Shown: piece by piece, positions 7,535 to 15,100 of the stretch
How the letters are laid out: every line of letters begins with the position of its first letter
Numbering within the stretch: position 1 is the first letter of the stretch
NCBI GenBank assembly: GCA_036732565.1
Contig: DAINCF010000118.1
Coordinates: 1-15,797 of the forward strand
DNA: 15,797 bases
Reading direction: 5' to 3'
Source: JAIVJN01 sp036732565
GTDB taxonomy: Bacteria; Acidobacteriota; Vicinamibacteria; Vicinamibacterales; UBA2999
Program-made: the position numbers and the translations under genes
Notes under the pieces: generated by a model
Seen by the model: the letters and a program-made list of their open reading frames with translations, nothing else
Told to the model about the DNA's origin: nothing
The model's database searches: none

Positions 7535-7891
7535 TTACACTTCTAGTTTCGCCACCGGCCGAATTTCCACCGAGCCGCCACCGACGACCATTGGACACGC
7601 GCTCGACAGCTCCACCGCCTGCGCCAGGTCGCGCGCCTCGATGATCAGGAAGCCCAGCACCATGTCCTTGGCCTCGACATACGGCCCGTCGGTCACGACT
7701 TTCTTGCTGCCGCGCACCACGCGTCCGGTGGCATCGAGCGGCTGCCCCGGATCCTTCAGGTGCCCCTTCGATTCGAGGTCGCGGACCCAGGCCAGCCAGA
7801 GCTGCAGGCTCTGCTGCGCCTGCTCCGGCGTTCCCATCGCTGCGAGGTATTCCTCCCGGCTGGCGCGAAACAGCAGCACGAATTCACTCAT
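7535..7891 (-). CDS. DGPF/YCII-related domain protein, ECF42 partner
   Basis: A 118-residue single-domain protein of the YCII/DGPF family, with a ferredoxin-like fold related to YciI. ATG 7891 (MSEFVLLFRASREEYLAAMG) is chosen because it follows AAGGAGACGAACGAC and matches the family start; the frame stays open far upstream, but only as the complement of other genes. The family motif appears as TDGPYVEAKD (Asp68-Gly69-Pro70-Tyr71), followed by the typical LGFLIIEARDLAQAVELSSA. A conserved-type His44 is present in SKGHLKDPG. It heads the operon YCII, dihydrofolate-reductase-like gene, ECF42 sigma factor. ECF42 factors are known to activate DGPF genes next to them, so this is the likely main target. 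Its biochemical function is not established. A perfect 12-bp palindrome, GTAACCGGTTAC (7527-7538), covers its stop codon. Confidence 0.92.
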   Translation of the reverse strand: MSEFVLLFRASREEYLAAMGTPEQAQQSLQLWLAWVRDLESKGHLKDPGQPLDATGRVVRGSKKVVTDGPYVEAKDMVLGFLIIEARDLAQAVELSSACPMVVGGGSVEIRPVAKLEV

Positions 7892-7913
7892 GTCGTTCGT
7901 CTCCTTTACTCCT

Positions 7914-7942
7914 TCGACGTTCGAGCCGACGCCATCCGGACA
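7914..7942 (-). promoter_or_regulatory. Tentative ECF42-dependent promoter
   Basis: Read on the minus strand, TGTCCG (7942-7937) is followed after 17 bp by CGTCGA (7919-7914), ending 22 bases before the YCII ATG. From memory, the reported ECF42 promoter has TGTCGA at -35 and CGA/TC at -10. The match is partial (four of six at -35) and would leave a very short leader, so this is only a candidate for the autoregulated promoter of the operon. Confidence 0.25.
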
Positions 7943-8089
7943 TCCAGCCCCGCTAGATTGCGCACGGGAATTGCAGTGCTCCAGCCAGTTGGACGGAACG
8001 GTAGAGCCGGATGGGCCGGTCCGGCATCTAATACAGTAGGTGGTCTCAACCGTAAGCCCGCCACCGTCATCATCCGATAAGAGGTTGAA

Positions 8090-8308
8090 ATGGAACGAGA
8101 TCTGAAGATCGAGGACGACCTGCTGGACGACACCGAGTTCGACGACACCGAGATGGAAGAGGTCCCCGAGATTCCAGAGGTCAAGAAGCCGGCGCCACGG
8201 AAGAAGGGCAAGTCGGCGAAGGCGGCTGGACTGAAGGAGTTCGACATTCGAGCCGCTCATCAGGCGTGGAAGGAAAAGAACGGCATCGAGGACGACTACT
8301 ACTACTAG
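8090..8308 (+). CDS. Small acidic/basic two-block protein, unknown
   Basis: 72 residues, not recognized as a named family. ATG 8090 is preceded by AAGAGGTTGAA, a good ribosome-binding site, and codon use matches the neighbours. Residues 1-31 are strongly acidic (MERDLKIEDDLLDDTEFDDT). Residues 32-47 are a Pro/Lys/Ala-rich basic stretch (KKPAPRKKGKSAKAAG) like a histone-H1-type tail. A short amphipathic segment follows (LKEFDIRAAHQAWKEKNG), and the protein ends IEDDYYY. It is predicted to be soluble and largely disordered. The charge layout would suit a nucleic-acid-associated or chaperone-like protein, but that is speculation. It is divergent from the ECF42 operon, with 198 bp between the starts. 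A hairpin after it (CACGGT 8333-8338, ACCGTG 8344-8349) has no T-tract. Confidence 0.72.
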   Translation: MERDLKIEDDLLDDTEFDDTEMEEVPEIPEVKKPAPRKKGKSAKAAGLKEFDIRAAHQAWKEKNGIEDDYYY

Positions 8309-8374
8309 TCCGCGCCGATCCTGCGTAACGTCCACGGTCGCGAACCGTGCACTATGCGCTGCTAGCATGCGCGC

Positions 8375-10450
8375 ATGGTCACTCGGGCTCTCCTCGCGAC
8401 CGTTCTCGCCTTGCTCGCTTTTGTCCCTCCACGCACCCTTGCGGGCGACGATCGTGTGGTTCTGTTCACCGACGACTTCTCGCGGTTCCCGCCCGGCGTC
8501 CTCTCGGCGCCGCTCGGCTTGCTGAACGGCGCCATCCAGGAATATCACTACATCGCTTACAGGGGCGTGCCGACACATCCCTGGCGCAATCCGCTGGTGC
8601 ACCTGGACACCTGGGCGGCCGGTGACGATCAACACGGGCCCTATCTCGAGCAGCACACGATCAACACCGACACCCGGTTCAACCCCCTGTTCGTGACCGG
8701 CGATCAGGCGTGGCGCGACTACACGGTCGAGGCCTCGATGCAACCGCTCTCTCTCGAGCAGCACGCGGGTCTCGTCGCGAGATATCGGACATCGCGTCAC
8801 TACTACCGGATCACGCTCGAGCAGGGCACGCATCTGCGGATCACGGCACGACTGCCGTTCGATCAGGAGTTCCGCGTCAGCGCGTGGCGGAAGATCGCCG
8901 AGGCGCCCTTCCCGTACGACACGAAGACCTGGTACCGCTTGGGCGTAACCGTCGAGGGCGATCGTCTGCGAGCGTCGATCGACGGCCGGCAACTGCTCGA
9001 CGTGCGTGATGCCGAGCTCTCTGCTGGCAACGCCGGCATCACCGCCAACATGCCGGCGCGGTTCCGCCACTTCAAGGTGACGACGACGGCCGCGGCCGCG
9101 ACGGACATTCGCTCTCGGATCACCGAGCGCGAGGCCGAGCTGGTGAAGCTCCGCGCCGAGAATCCGCAGCCGCGGCCGTGGAAGACGTTCGAGACGCCGT
9201 CGTACGGCGCCGGACGCAACGTCCGGTTCGGCGATCTCGACGGCGACGGGCGGCTCGACATGCTGTTCGCGCAGAACGTCCCGAAAGTCCGCGGTGACGC
9301 GTTCGATCACATCAGCTGCCTGACCGCCGTGACGCTCGACGGCAAAGTACTGTGGCAGCAAGGTCGGCCCAACGCCAAGAACGGCCTGCTCACCAACGAC
9401 ACGCCGTTCCAGATTCACGACCTCGACGGCGATGGCCGGATGGAAGTCGTGCTCGCGCGCGATTTTCAGGTTCAGGTCCTCGAGGGCAAGACGGGCAAGC
9501 TGCTGCGTCAGACGTGGCTGCCGCCGGTGTCCCGCACCCTGGAGAATCGGCCCTACGAGCTGAACATCGGCGACTCGATCCTCTTCGTGGACGCGAGCGG
9601 TCGCGGGACGCCGCGCGAGATCCTCATCAAGGATCGCTATTCGCAGTTCTGGGTCTACAACGACCAGCTACAACTCAAATGGACGGGACAGGGCCAGACA
9701 GGGCACTACCCGTTCCCACTCGACGTCGACAACGACAAGCGACAGGAATTCCTGATCGGATACTCGCTCTGGGGTCCGGACGGTCGCCGACGCTGGACGC
9801 ACGACGAAGCTCTGAAGGATCACGCCGACGGAATCTCGATCGGTCGCTTCACCGGACGCGAGTCCGATCCGCCGCTAGCCTACGTGAACGGATCCGACGA
9901 GGGCTTCCTGGTGTTCGACACGGTAAGCGGACGCATTCTGAAACATCTGCGGCTCGGTCACGCGCAGACGCAGAGCGTTGGCCGCTATCGTCCGGAGCTC
10001 CCGGGACAGCAGATCGTCATCGCCAACTTCTGGCGGAACACCGGCATCGTCACCCTGCTCGACGCCGACGCGAGCATCCTGGCGCAGGACGAGATGATTC
10101 CCGGGTCGAGCCATCTCGAGCCGGTCAACTGGCGGGGCGATGGCCAGGAGTTCGCGTTGCTATCGGGCAACATCCGCGAAGGCGGCATGATCGATGGCCA
10201 GCTCCGGCGCGTCGTGATGTTCCCGGACGATGGCCATCCGGACCTGGCGGCCGCGGTCCACGATCTGACCGGCGATGCACGCGACGAGATCGTGCTCTGG
10301 GATCAACAGCGAGTCTGGATTTACACGCAGGATCGTCCGTTCACTGGATCGCGCATCTATCGTCCGACACGAAACCCGACCTACAACGACTCCAACTACC
10401 GGGCCACGGTCTCTCTGCCCGGCTGGCAGTCGACGAACGGGCCGCGATAG
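8375..10450 (+). CDS. Secreted FG-GAP/VCBS-like repeat protein, possibly polysaccharide-lyase-like
   Basis: A 691-residue exported protein. Residues 1-23 form a signal peptide (basic MVTR, hydrophobic LLATVLALLAFV, cleavage near TLA/GDD). Residues 30-245 look like a concanavalin-type beta-sandwich of the 3-keto-disaccharide hydrolase/LamG kind (YTVEASMQPLSLEQHAGLVA, TWYRLGVTVEGDRLRASIDG). A short helical linker (ITEREAELVKLRAEN) follows. Residues 280-670 contain calcium-loop-like repeats: DLDGDGRLDM (about 286), DLDGDGRMEV (about 349), DVDNDKRQEF (about 450) and DLTGDARDEI (about 630). These imply a beta-propeller. The C-terminus (VWIYTQDRPF, then RIYRPTRNPTYNDSNYRATV) recalls rhamnogalacturonan-lyase-like propellers, so carbohydrate binding or cleavage outside the cell is plausible but unproven. 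A perfect 12-bp palindrome, CATGCGCGCATG (8366-8377), covers the start codon; no Shine-Dalgarno is visible. Confidence 0.82.
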   Translation: MVTRALLATVLALLAFVPPRTLAGDDRVVLFTDDFSRFPPGVLSAPLGLLNGAIQEYHYIAYRGVPTHPWRNPLVHLDTWAAGDDQHGPYLEQHTINTDTRFNPLFVTGDQAWRDYTVEASMQPLSLEQHAGLVARYRTSRHYYRITLEQGTHLRITARLPFDQEFRVSAWRKIAEAPFPYDTKTWYRLGVTVEGDRLRASIDGRQLLDVRDAELSAGNAGITANMPARFRHFKVTTTAAAATDIRSRITEREAELVKLRAENPQPRPWKTFETPSYGAGRNVRFGDLDGDGRLDMLFAQNVPKVRGDAFDHISCLTAVTLDGKVLWQQGRPNAKNGLLTNDTPFQIHDLDGDGRMEVVLARDFQVQVLEGKTGKLLRQTWLPPVSRTLENRPYELNIGDSILFVDASGRGTPREILIKDRYSQFWVYNDQLQLKWTGQGQTGHYPFPLDVDNDKRQEFLIGYSLWGPDGRRRWTHDEALKDHADGISIGRFTGRESDPPLAYVNGSDEGFLVFDTVSGRILKHLRLGHAQTQSVGRYRPELPGQQIVIANFWRNTGIVTLLDADASILAQDEMIPGSSHLEPVNWRGDGQEFALLSGNIREGGMIDGQLRRVVMFPDDGHPDLAAAVHDLTGDARDEIVLWDQQRVWIYTQDRPFTGSRIYRPTRNPTYNDSNYRATVSLPGWQSTNGPR

Positions 10451-10543
10451 CCACGGTACGGAACCGACGCGGGCATGAGCTGATCTGACGCGAGTCGTGG
10501 CTTTCCTTCTCTGAAGGGATTTCCCTTGAGACGAGGAGAGCCG

Positions 10544-11728
10544 ATGACGTCCACCGCAGTGCCACGATCGACCCTCACCGACGAGCTATTGGCCAGCTTC
10601 TCGGCGCGAGCCCCGAAGTACGACCGGGACAACAGCTTTTTCGCCGAGGACTTCGACGACCTCAAGAACGCCGGGTACCTCACCCTGGCGGTACCGGCTG
10701 AGCTCGGCGGAGCCGGCCTCGATCTGGCCGCGGTCGTTCGCGAACAGCGTCGCCTCGCGTCTCACGCGCCAGCGACGGCGCTGGCGATCAACATGCACCT
10801 CTATTGGACCGGCGTCGCGGCCGATCTCTGGCGTGCGGGCGATCGCTCTCAAGAATGGCTGCTGCGCGAGGCCGTCGGCGGCGCGGTCTTCGCCGCGGGT
10901 CACGCCGAGAGCGGCAACGACATCCCGGTGCTGCTGTCGACGACAAAGGCTGAGCGTGTAGATGGAGGGTATCGCTTCACCGGCAGGAAATCATTCGGCA
11001 GCCTGACGCCGGTGTGGACGTATCTCGGCCTTCACGGTATGGACGCCAGCGATCCGTCGGCGCCCACGATCGTGCATGCGTTCATGCCGCGCGACACCGA
11101 AGGCTACCGCGTCGAGGACACCTGGGACGTGCTCGGCATGCGCGCGACCCGCAGTGACGATACGGTGCTCGATGGCGCGTTCGTACCCGATCGGTATGTC
11201 GCCCGCGTCGTGCCGGCTGGGGCCGCCGGTATCGATCACTTCGTGCTGGCGCTCTTCGCCTGGGCGCTGCTCGGGTTTGGCAACATCTACTACGGCCTGG
11301 CCCGCCGCGCGTTCGAGCTCAGCGTCGATTCGGCCAAGAGCCGCCGGTCCATCGGCCTGTCGCGGTCGATGGCCTACCACGCCGAGCTCCAGCACCGCAT
11401 CGCCGAGATGGCGCTCGCGCTCGATCCGATCGAGCCACACCTGGAGCGAGTCGCCGCGGACTGGTCGACCGGCGTCGCGCACGGCGCGCTCTGGCCGAAG
11501 GTCATCTTCAGTGCGAAATATCACGCGGTCGAAAGCTCGTGGCGCGTGGTCGACCTGGCGCTGGAGGTCGCGGGCGGGTTCGGCATCTTCCGTCGCAGCG
11601 GTCTCGAGCGCCTGTTTCGCGACGCGCGACTGGGCCGCATTCACCCGGCGAACTCGATGCTCACGCACGAGATCGTCGCCAAGACGGTGCTCGGGATCAG
11701 CCCGGACGAGACGCCGCGATGGGGATGA
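10544..11728 (+). CDS. Acyl-CoA dehydrogenase family flavoprotein lacking the usual catalytic Glu
   Basis: A 394-residue protein of full acyl-CoA dehydrogenase length. ATG 10544 follows GAGGAG (10533-10538) at ideal spacing; a TTG at 10526 is less likely. The N-terminal helical domain includes FFAEDFDDLKNAGYLTLAVP and ELGGAGLDL. The middle beta domain has AGHAESGNDIPVLL, YRFTGRKSFGSLTPVWTYLG and DTWDVLGMRATRSDDTVLDG. The C-terminal domain has VDLALEVAGGFGIFRRSGLE and RLFRDARLGRIHPANSMLTH. In classical members the last block reads IYEGTSEIQ with the catalytic glutamate; here it is IHPANS (His367-Ser371 region), with no Glu. That is shared by divergent members and by flavin monooxygenases of the DszC/HsaA type, so the reaction may not be acyl-CoA alpha,beta-dehydrogenation. 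The gene stands alone, 93 bp after the previous gene and convergent with the DUF4242 gene. Confidence 0.88.
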   Translation: MTSTAVPRSTLTDELLASFSARAPKYDRDNSFFAEDFDDLKNAGYLTLAVPAELGGAGLDLAAVVREQRRLASHAPATALAINMHLYWTGVAADLWRAGDRSQEWLLREAVGGAVFAAGHAESGNDIPVLLSTTKAERVDGGYRFTGRKSFGSLTPVWTYLGLHGMDASDPSAPTIVHAFMPRDTEGYRVEDTWDVLGMRATRSDDTVLDGAFVPDRYVARVVPAGAAGIDHFVLALFAWALLGFGNIYYGLARRAFELSVDSAKSRRSIGLSRSMAYHAELQHRIAEMALALDPIEPHLERVAADWSTGVAHGALWPKVIFSAKYHAVESSWRVVDLALEVAGGFGIFRRSGLERLFRDARLGRIHPANSMLTHEIVAKTVLGISPDETPRWG

Positions 11729-11756
11729 GGGGACGGCCCCCAAGAGTGCGTTGCGA

Positions 11757-11794
11757 AACATTGCCGCAGGGTACGAACATTACCGGAAGGTACG
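11757..11794 (+). repeat. Tandem 19-bp direct repeat, two units
   Basis: Units 11757-11775 and 11776-11794 both begin AACATT and end GGTACG, and agree at 16 of 19 positions. The second unit runs into the left end of the REP-like element (its GTACG is shared). It may be a relic of imprecise insertion or slippage at the element edge. Confidence 0.65.
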
Positions 11795-11874
11795 TAGCGC
11801 AGGCCTTCAGGCCTGCCAAGACCGTTCGTGCGGCTCACGTCGCGAGGGCAGGCCTGAAGGCCTGCGCTATGTAC
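11790..11874. repeat. REP-like inverted repeat, copy 2
   Basis: Same family as 5446-5522. The 28-bp arms at 11790-11817 and 11847-11874 are inverted with one mismatch around a 29-bp centre that differs from copy 1 in sequence and length. Each arm contains GGCCTTCAGGCC or GGCCTGAAGGCC, and the ends are GTACGTAG and CTATGTAC. The arms are conserved between copies while the centres are not, so selection or recent copying acts on the arms. Confidence 0.88.
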
Positions 11875-11891
11875 AATTTTCGCAACGCGCG

Positions 11892-12158
11892 CTAAAGGAA
11901 CATCGCGGGGTTGATCTCGAGCGCGACTTCGGCGATGCGGTCGACGGGAAGCCCGGCGCGGCGGGCATGCTCCAGAATCGCTTCGGGGCTCGGCGCGTCG
12001 TACTCGCAGTAGATCTTGCCTTCGGCGTCGGAGACGTAGCTGCGGATCCAACGAACGTCCGGCATGTCGGCCAGCGCGGCGACGGAGCGGCTTCCCGCGG
12101 CCTGCAACTCCTCGCGCGTCAGGCCCGGCACCGAGCGCTCGATGATGTAACGTGGCAT
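11892..12158 (-). CDS. DUF4242 family small protein
   Basis: 88 residues, single domain of the DUF4242 family with a ferredoxin-like fold (MPRYIIERSVPGLTREELQA, then MPDVRWIRSYVSDAEGKIYC, EYDAPSPEAILEHARRAGLP, VDRIAEV). One characterized member in Streptomyces (SCO4226) binds nickel; whether this one does is unknown, though Cys71, Glu72 and His84-type residues are available. ATG 12158 has GGAG five to six bases upstream. It begins 16 bp after the stop of the large cyclase/NTPase/TPR gene and is almost certainly translated from the same transcript. That suggests a functional partnership, for example as an effector or sensor module. The frame is open farther upstream, but only as an overlap with the large gene. 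Confidence 0.88.
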   Translation of the reverse strand: MPRYIIERSVPGLTREELQAAGSRSVAALADMPDVRWIRSYVSDAEGKIYCEYDAPSPEAILEHARRAGLPVDRIAEVALEINPAMFL

Positions 12159-12174
12159 GTGATCTCCAAAGGAA

Positions 12175-15100
12175 TCAGCCAGACTCGGGGATAATGGCAG
12201 CGATCGCGGCTCGCGTCTCGGCGATCCTCCGCCCGAGCGCATCTTCACCGGACTCGTCGCCGATCGCGCGCCGCAGCTGCAAGGACTGCTCGAAGCATTC
12301 GAGCGCGCGCGCGAGCCGATGCTCGGACCGGAACAATTGCCCGAGCGCGGCCAGGGCGTGGGCTTCCAAGAGCCGCTGGCCCGTTGCACGGTTGAGGGTC
12401 ACGCTCTCCTCGAGCGCGGTCCGCGCCTCTTCCGGTCGATGCAACCGATGCAGCGTCACGCCCAGGCTGTTGAGCACGAGCCCTTCATGGACGCGATCCC
12501 CCTGCGCGCGCACGATCAGCAGCGCCGCCTCGTAGTGTCGAAGGGCCAGGGCATAGTCGCCGCGCTCCCACTCGAGGATGCCCAGCACGTTGTGGAGTCG
12601 AAGCTGGCAGTGCGCGTCGCCGAGCGTGGAGGCCAACGCGAGAGCTGCCTCGAAGGCCGGGATCGCCGCGGTTGACGGGCTCGCCGCGTGACGAGTGGCG
12701 CGCGCCATGCCTTCCAGCGCTTCCAGCTCGCCGTGCGCATCGCCGAGCTGCTGTCGTCGCTCGTGGGCAATCCGCCACGCCTCCACCGATTCGGCGGGCG
12801 CCAGGCGCTCGCGGGCCATGGCGACACGACTCCACATATCGGCTTCCGACTCACGGTCTTCCAGCTGCGCGAACAGCAGGGCCGCTTCGCGCAGCCGAGG
12901 GACGGCGTCCTCGTCTCGACCGAGCCCGAACAGCATCTCGCCGAGCGCGCGAAGCGACTGCGCCAGTCCGGTCGCGTGTCGCGCGCGCCGGCTCAGCGCC
13001 ACCGCCTCATCGTAAGTACGCAGCGCGCTGTCGATGCGACCTTCCTGCAACTCGACGTGCGCAATGGACGTGAGGTGAAACGACCGCTGAATTGGCAGCA
13101 GATTCATCCGCGAGATGTGGTCGGCCTCGCGCAGGCAGGCGAGCGCCGACTCCGCGTCCTCGAGGCTGCGGTGCACGTTGGCGAGGCTGTGCAGCGCGTA
13201 GGCCCGTTTCTTTGGATCGCGCGCGAGCGATGGCAGCGCGAGCGCTTCCTCGAGGCGCACGCGCGCCGCTGCGTGCTCGCCCATGCTCTTGAGGATGATG
13301 CCGAGGTTGGTCAGGTCTCCGGCCACCGCCAGCTCGTCTTGACAGGTGCGATCGATCGACAAGGCGTGCTCGGTGAGGGCGAGCGCCTCGGCATGCCGCC
13401 CTTCATGCCAGCGAAGCAGACCGATGCTGCGCAGCGTGCTGCGCTCGAGCGCGGCGTCGCCCCACTCCCGGCTGACGCGCAGGGCGGTGCTCAGCGCACG
13501 GTCGGCGGCGCTGAACCGCTTGAGGAGCGTGAGCAGATCTCCTTCCCGCAAGTACGCCTCAGCCAACCGCGCGGACGGCCCGCGCGGGGTCAAGTGGGCG
13601 ATGAGATCGCTGACGATCGCACGCTGGCGGCCGCGTAGGCCGAGCGTCTCGCACTCACGCTCCTGCTCGAGCAGCACATCCGCCTTCAGATCGCCTCGCG
13701 TGTCGTCATCGGGCAAATGCGCCAGCCACTCGAGGACTTGATCGAGCAGCGCGAGCGCATCCGCGAATTGGCTGAGCGCGCTGGCTCGACCAGCCGCGCG
13801 GCGCCCATAGCGGACGGCCTCCTCCCACGACTCGGCGCGACCGAAGTGATGGGCGAGCAGCGCCGCGTGCTCGTCGAGTCGCGACGCGTGCCGCTGCTCG
13901 ATGGCGCGGCCGATGGCATCGTGCAGCGCCTTGCGTTGATGCTTGAGGAGGCTGTCGTAGCTCACCTCTTGCGTCAGGACGTGACTGAACCGGTACGCCG
14001 CCTCCGGATGGATGCTGGTCTGCTGGATCAACGCGGAGTCCCGCAGCCGCGCGAGTGAGGACGTGAGATCCACGTCCGGCGGAAGAGCCGAGGTGAGGAG
14101 CGCGCGATCGAACTCGCGCCCAATCACCGCGGCGACCCGCAGCACCTCCCGCGCATGCGGCTCGAGGTTGTCGAGACGGGTCCGAATGACCGCTTGGACA
14201 CTGTCGGGCAACAGCAGCGCGTCCGCGCCGCCATGCACCAGCGCTTCGCCCTCCTGTGCTGCAACGGCCCCTTGCTCGAGCAGCGCGCAACAGACCTGCT
14301 CGAGGAAGAAGGGATTGCCCCCGGTACGCGCGAACACGCGGCGCGCCAGATCGTCCGAGACGCGGTCGGCGCGCAGCACCGCCTGCATGATGGTCGTCGA
14401 CGCGGCGAGATCGAGTGGGTCGAGCGGCATGCGCGTGGCCTCTGCCCCCAACTCGTCCAGGACGAGCCGCTCGGGGCGCGTCGTCACGATCAGCAACAGT
14501 TTTTGCGCGGCGACAATCTCGCTGAGGCGGCCAAGCGCCGCGCGCGAAGCGGCATCTCGCCACTGCCAGTCTTCGAGCAGCACCAGCGTGGTCGCCCGGC
14601 CTGCCAGAGCGGCCAGCAACGCCGCCAACGCATCGAGCAGCGCGGCCTGCAGATGCTCTCCCTGCAGGTGACGCGGCAGCGCGTGTGACTCGCTCGGGAC
14701 CGAGAGGAGATGCAGGTACAACGGCAGGAACGGCTCGAGCGTCGCATCGATGGCGCGGACGCACGCGATCACCTTACCGGAATCGATCGCACCCGGCGGG
14801 CGCGCATCTAGTGGGATGTAGGTTCGATTTCCGTGGGGCCCCTTCCGTAGGAACGGGCCCGAAGATTGCCCCGAGCAACGGTGCTCGCTACTATGGTTTT
14901 CGTCGATACGCTCCACTAGTGCATCCCGCAGGATCTCGATGAACGGCGAGTACGGGGTCGCGCCTCCGTCGGCGCGGCAGCGGCCGTGCAGCAGGCGCAC
15001 ACCCGCGACCGACTCGAGTCGCGTGCGCAACTCGAGCAACAGCCGACTCTTGCCGGCCCCGGCTTCGCCGACGATGACGATCGTCCGGCCGTCGCCACCG

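Larger units (their letters stand above)
11748..11888. terminator. Nested inverted repeat between convergent genes, likely bidirectional terminator
   Basis: Outer arms GCGTTGCGAAA (11748-11758) and TTTCGCAACGC (11878-11888) are perfectly inverted and enclose the whole REP-like copy at 11790-11874. A transcript from either side could fold into one long stem with an internal loop. The site lies between the acyl-CoA dehydrogenase stop (11728) and the DUF4242 stop (11892). The right arm is preceded by TTTT on the plus strand. Terminator function is inferred from position and fold. Confidence 0.55.

Noticed and set aside
7892..9418. Minus-strand ORF extending the YCII gene to 627 codons
   Set aside because: The upstream 500 codons are the complement of the small-protein gene and the secreted-protein gene. 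They have low-complexity Arg/Val-rich content, and the YCII start at 7891 has its own ribosome-binding site.
11076..12194. 372-codon plus-strand ORF spanning the REP copy
   Set aside because: It crosses the acyl-CoA dehydrogenase stop in another frame, runs through a repeat and then antisense to DUF4242. No domain, Ser/Arg-rich.
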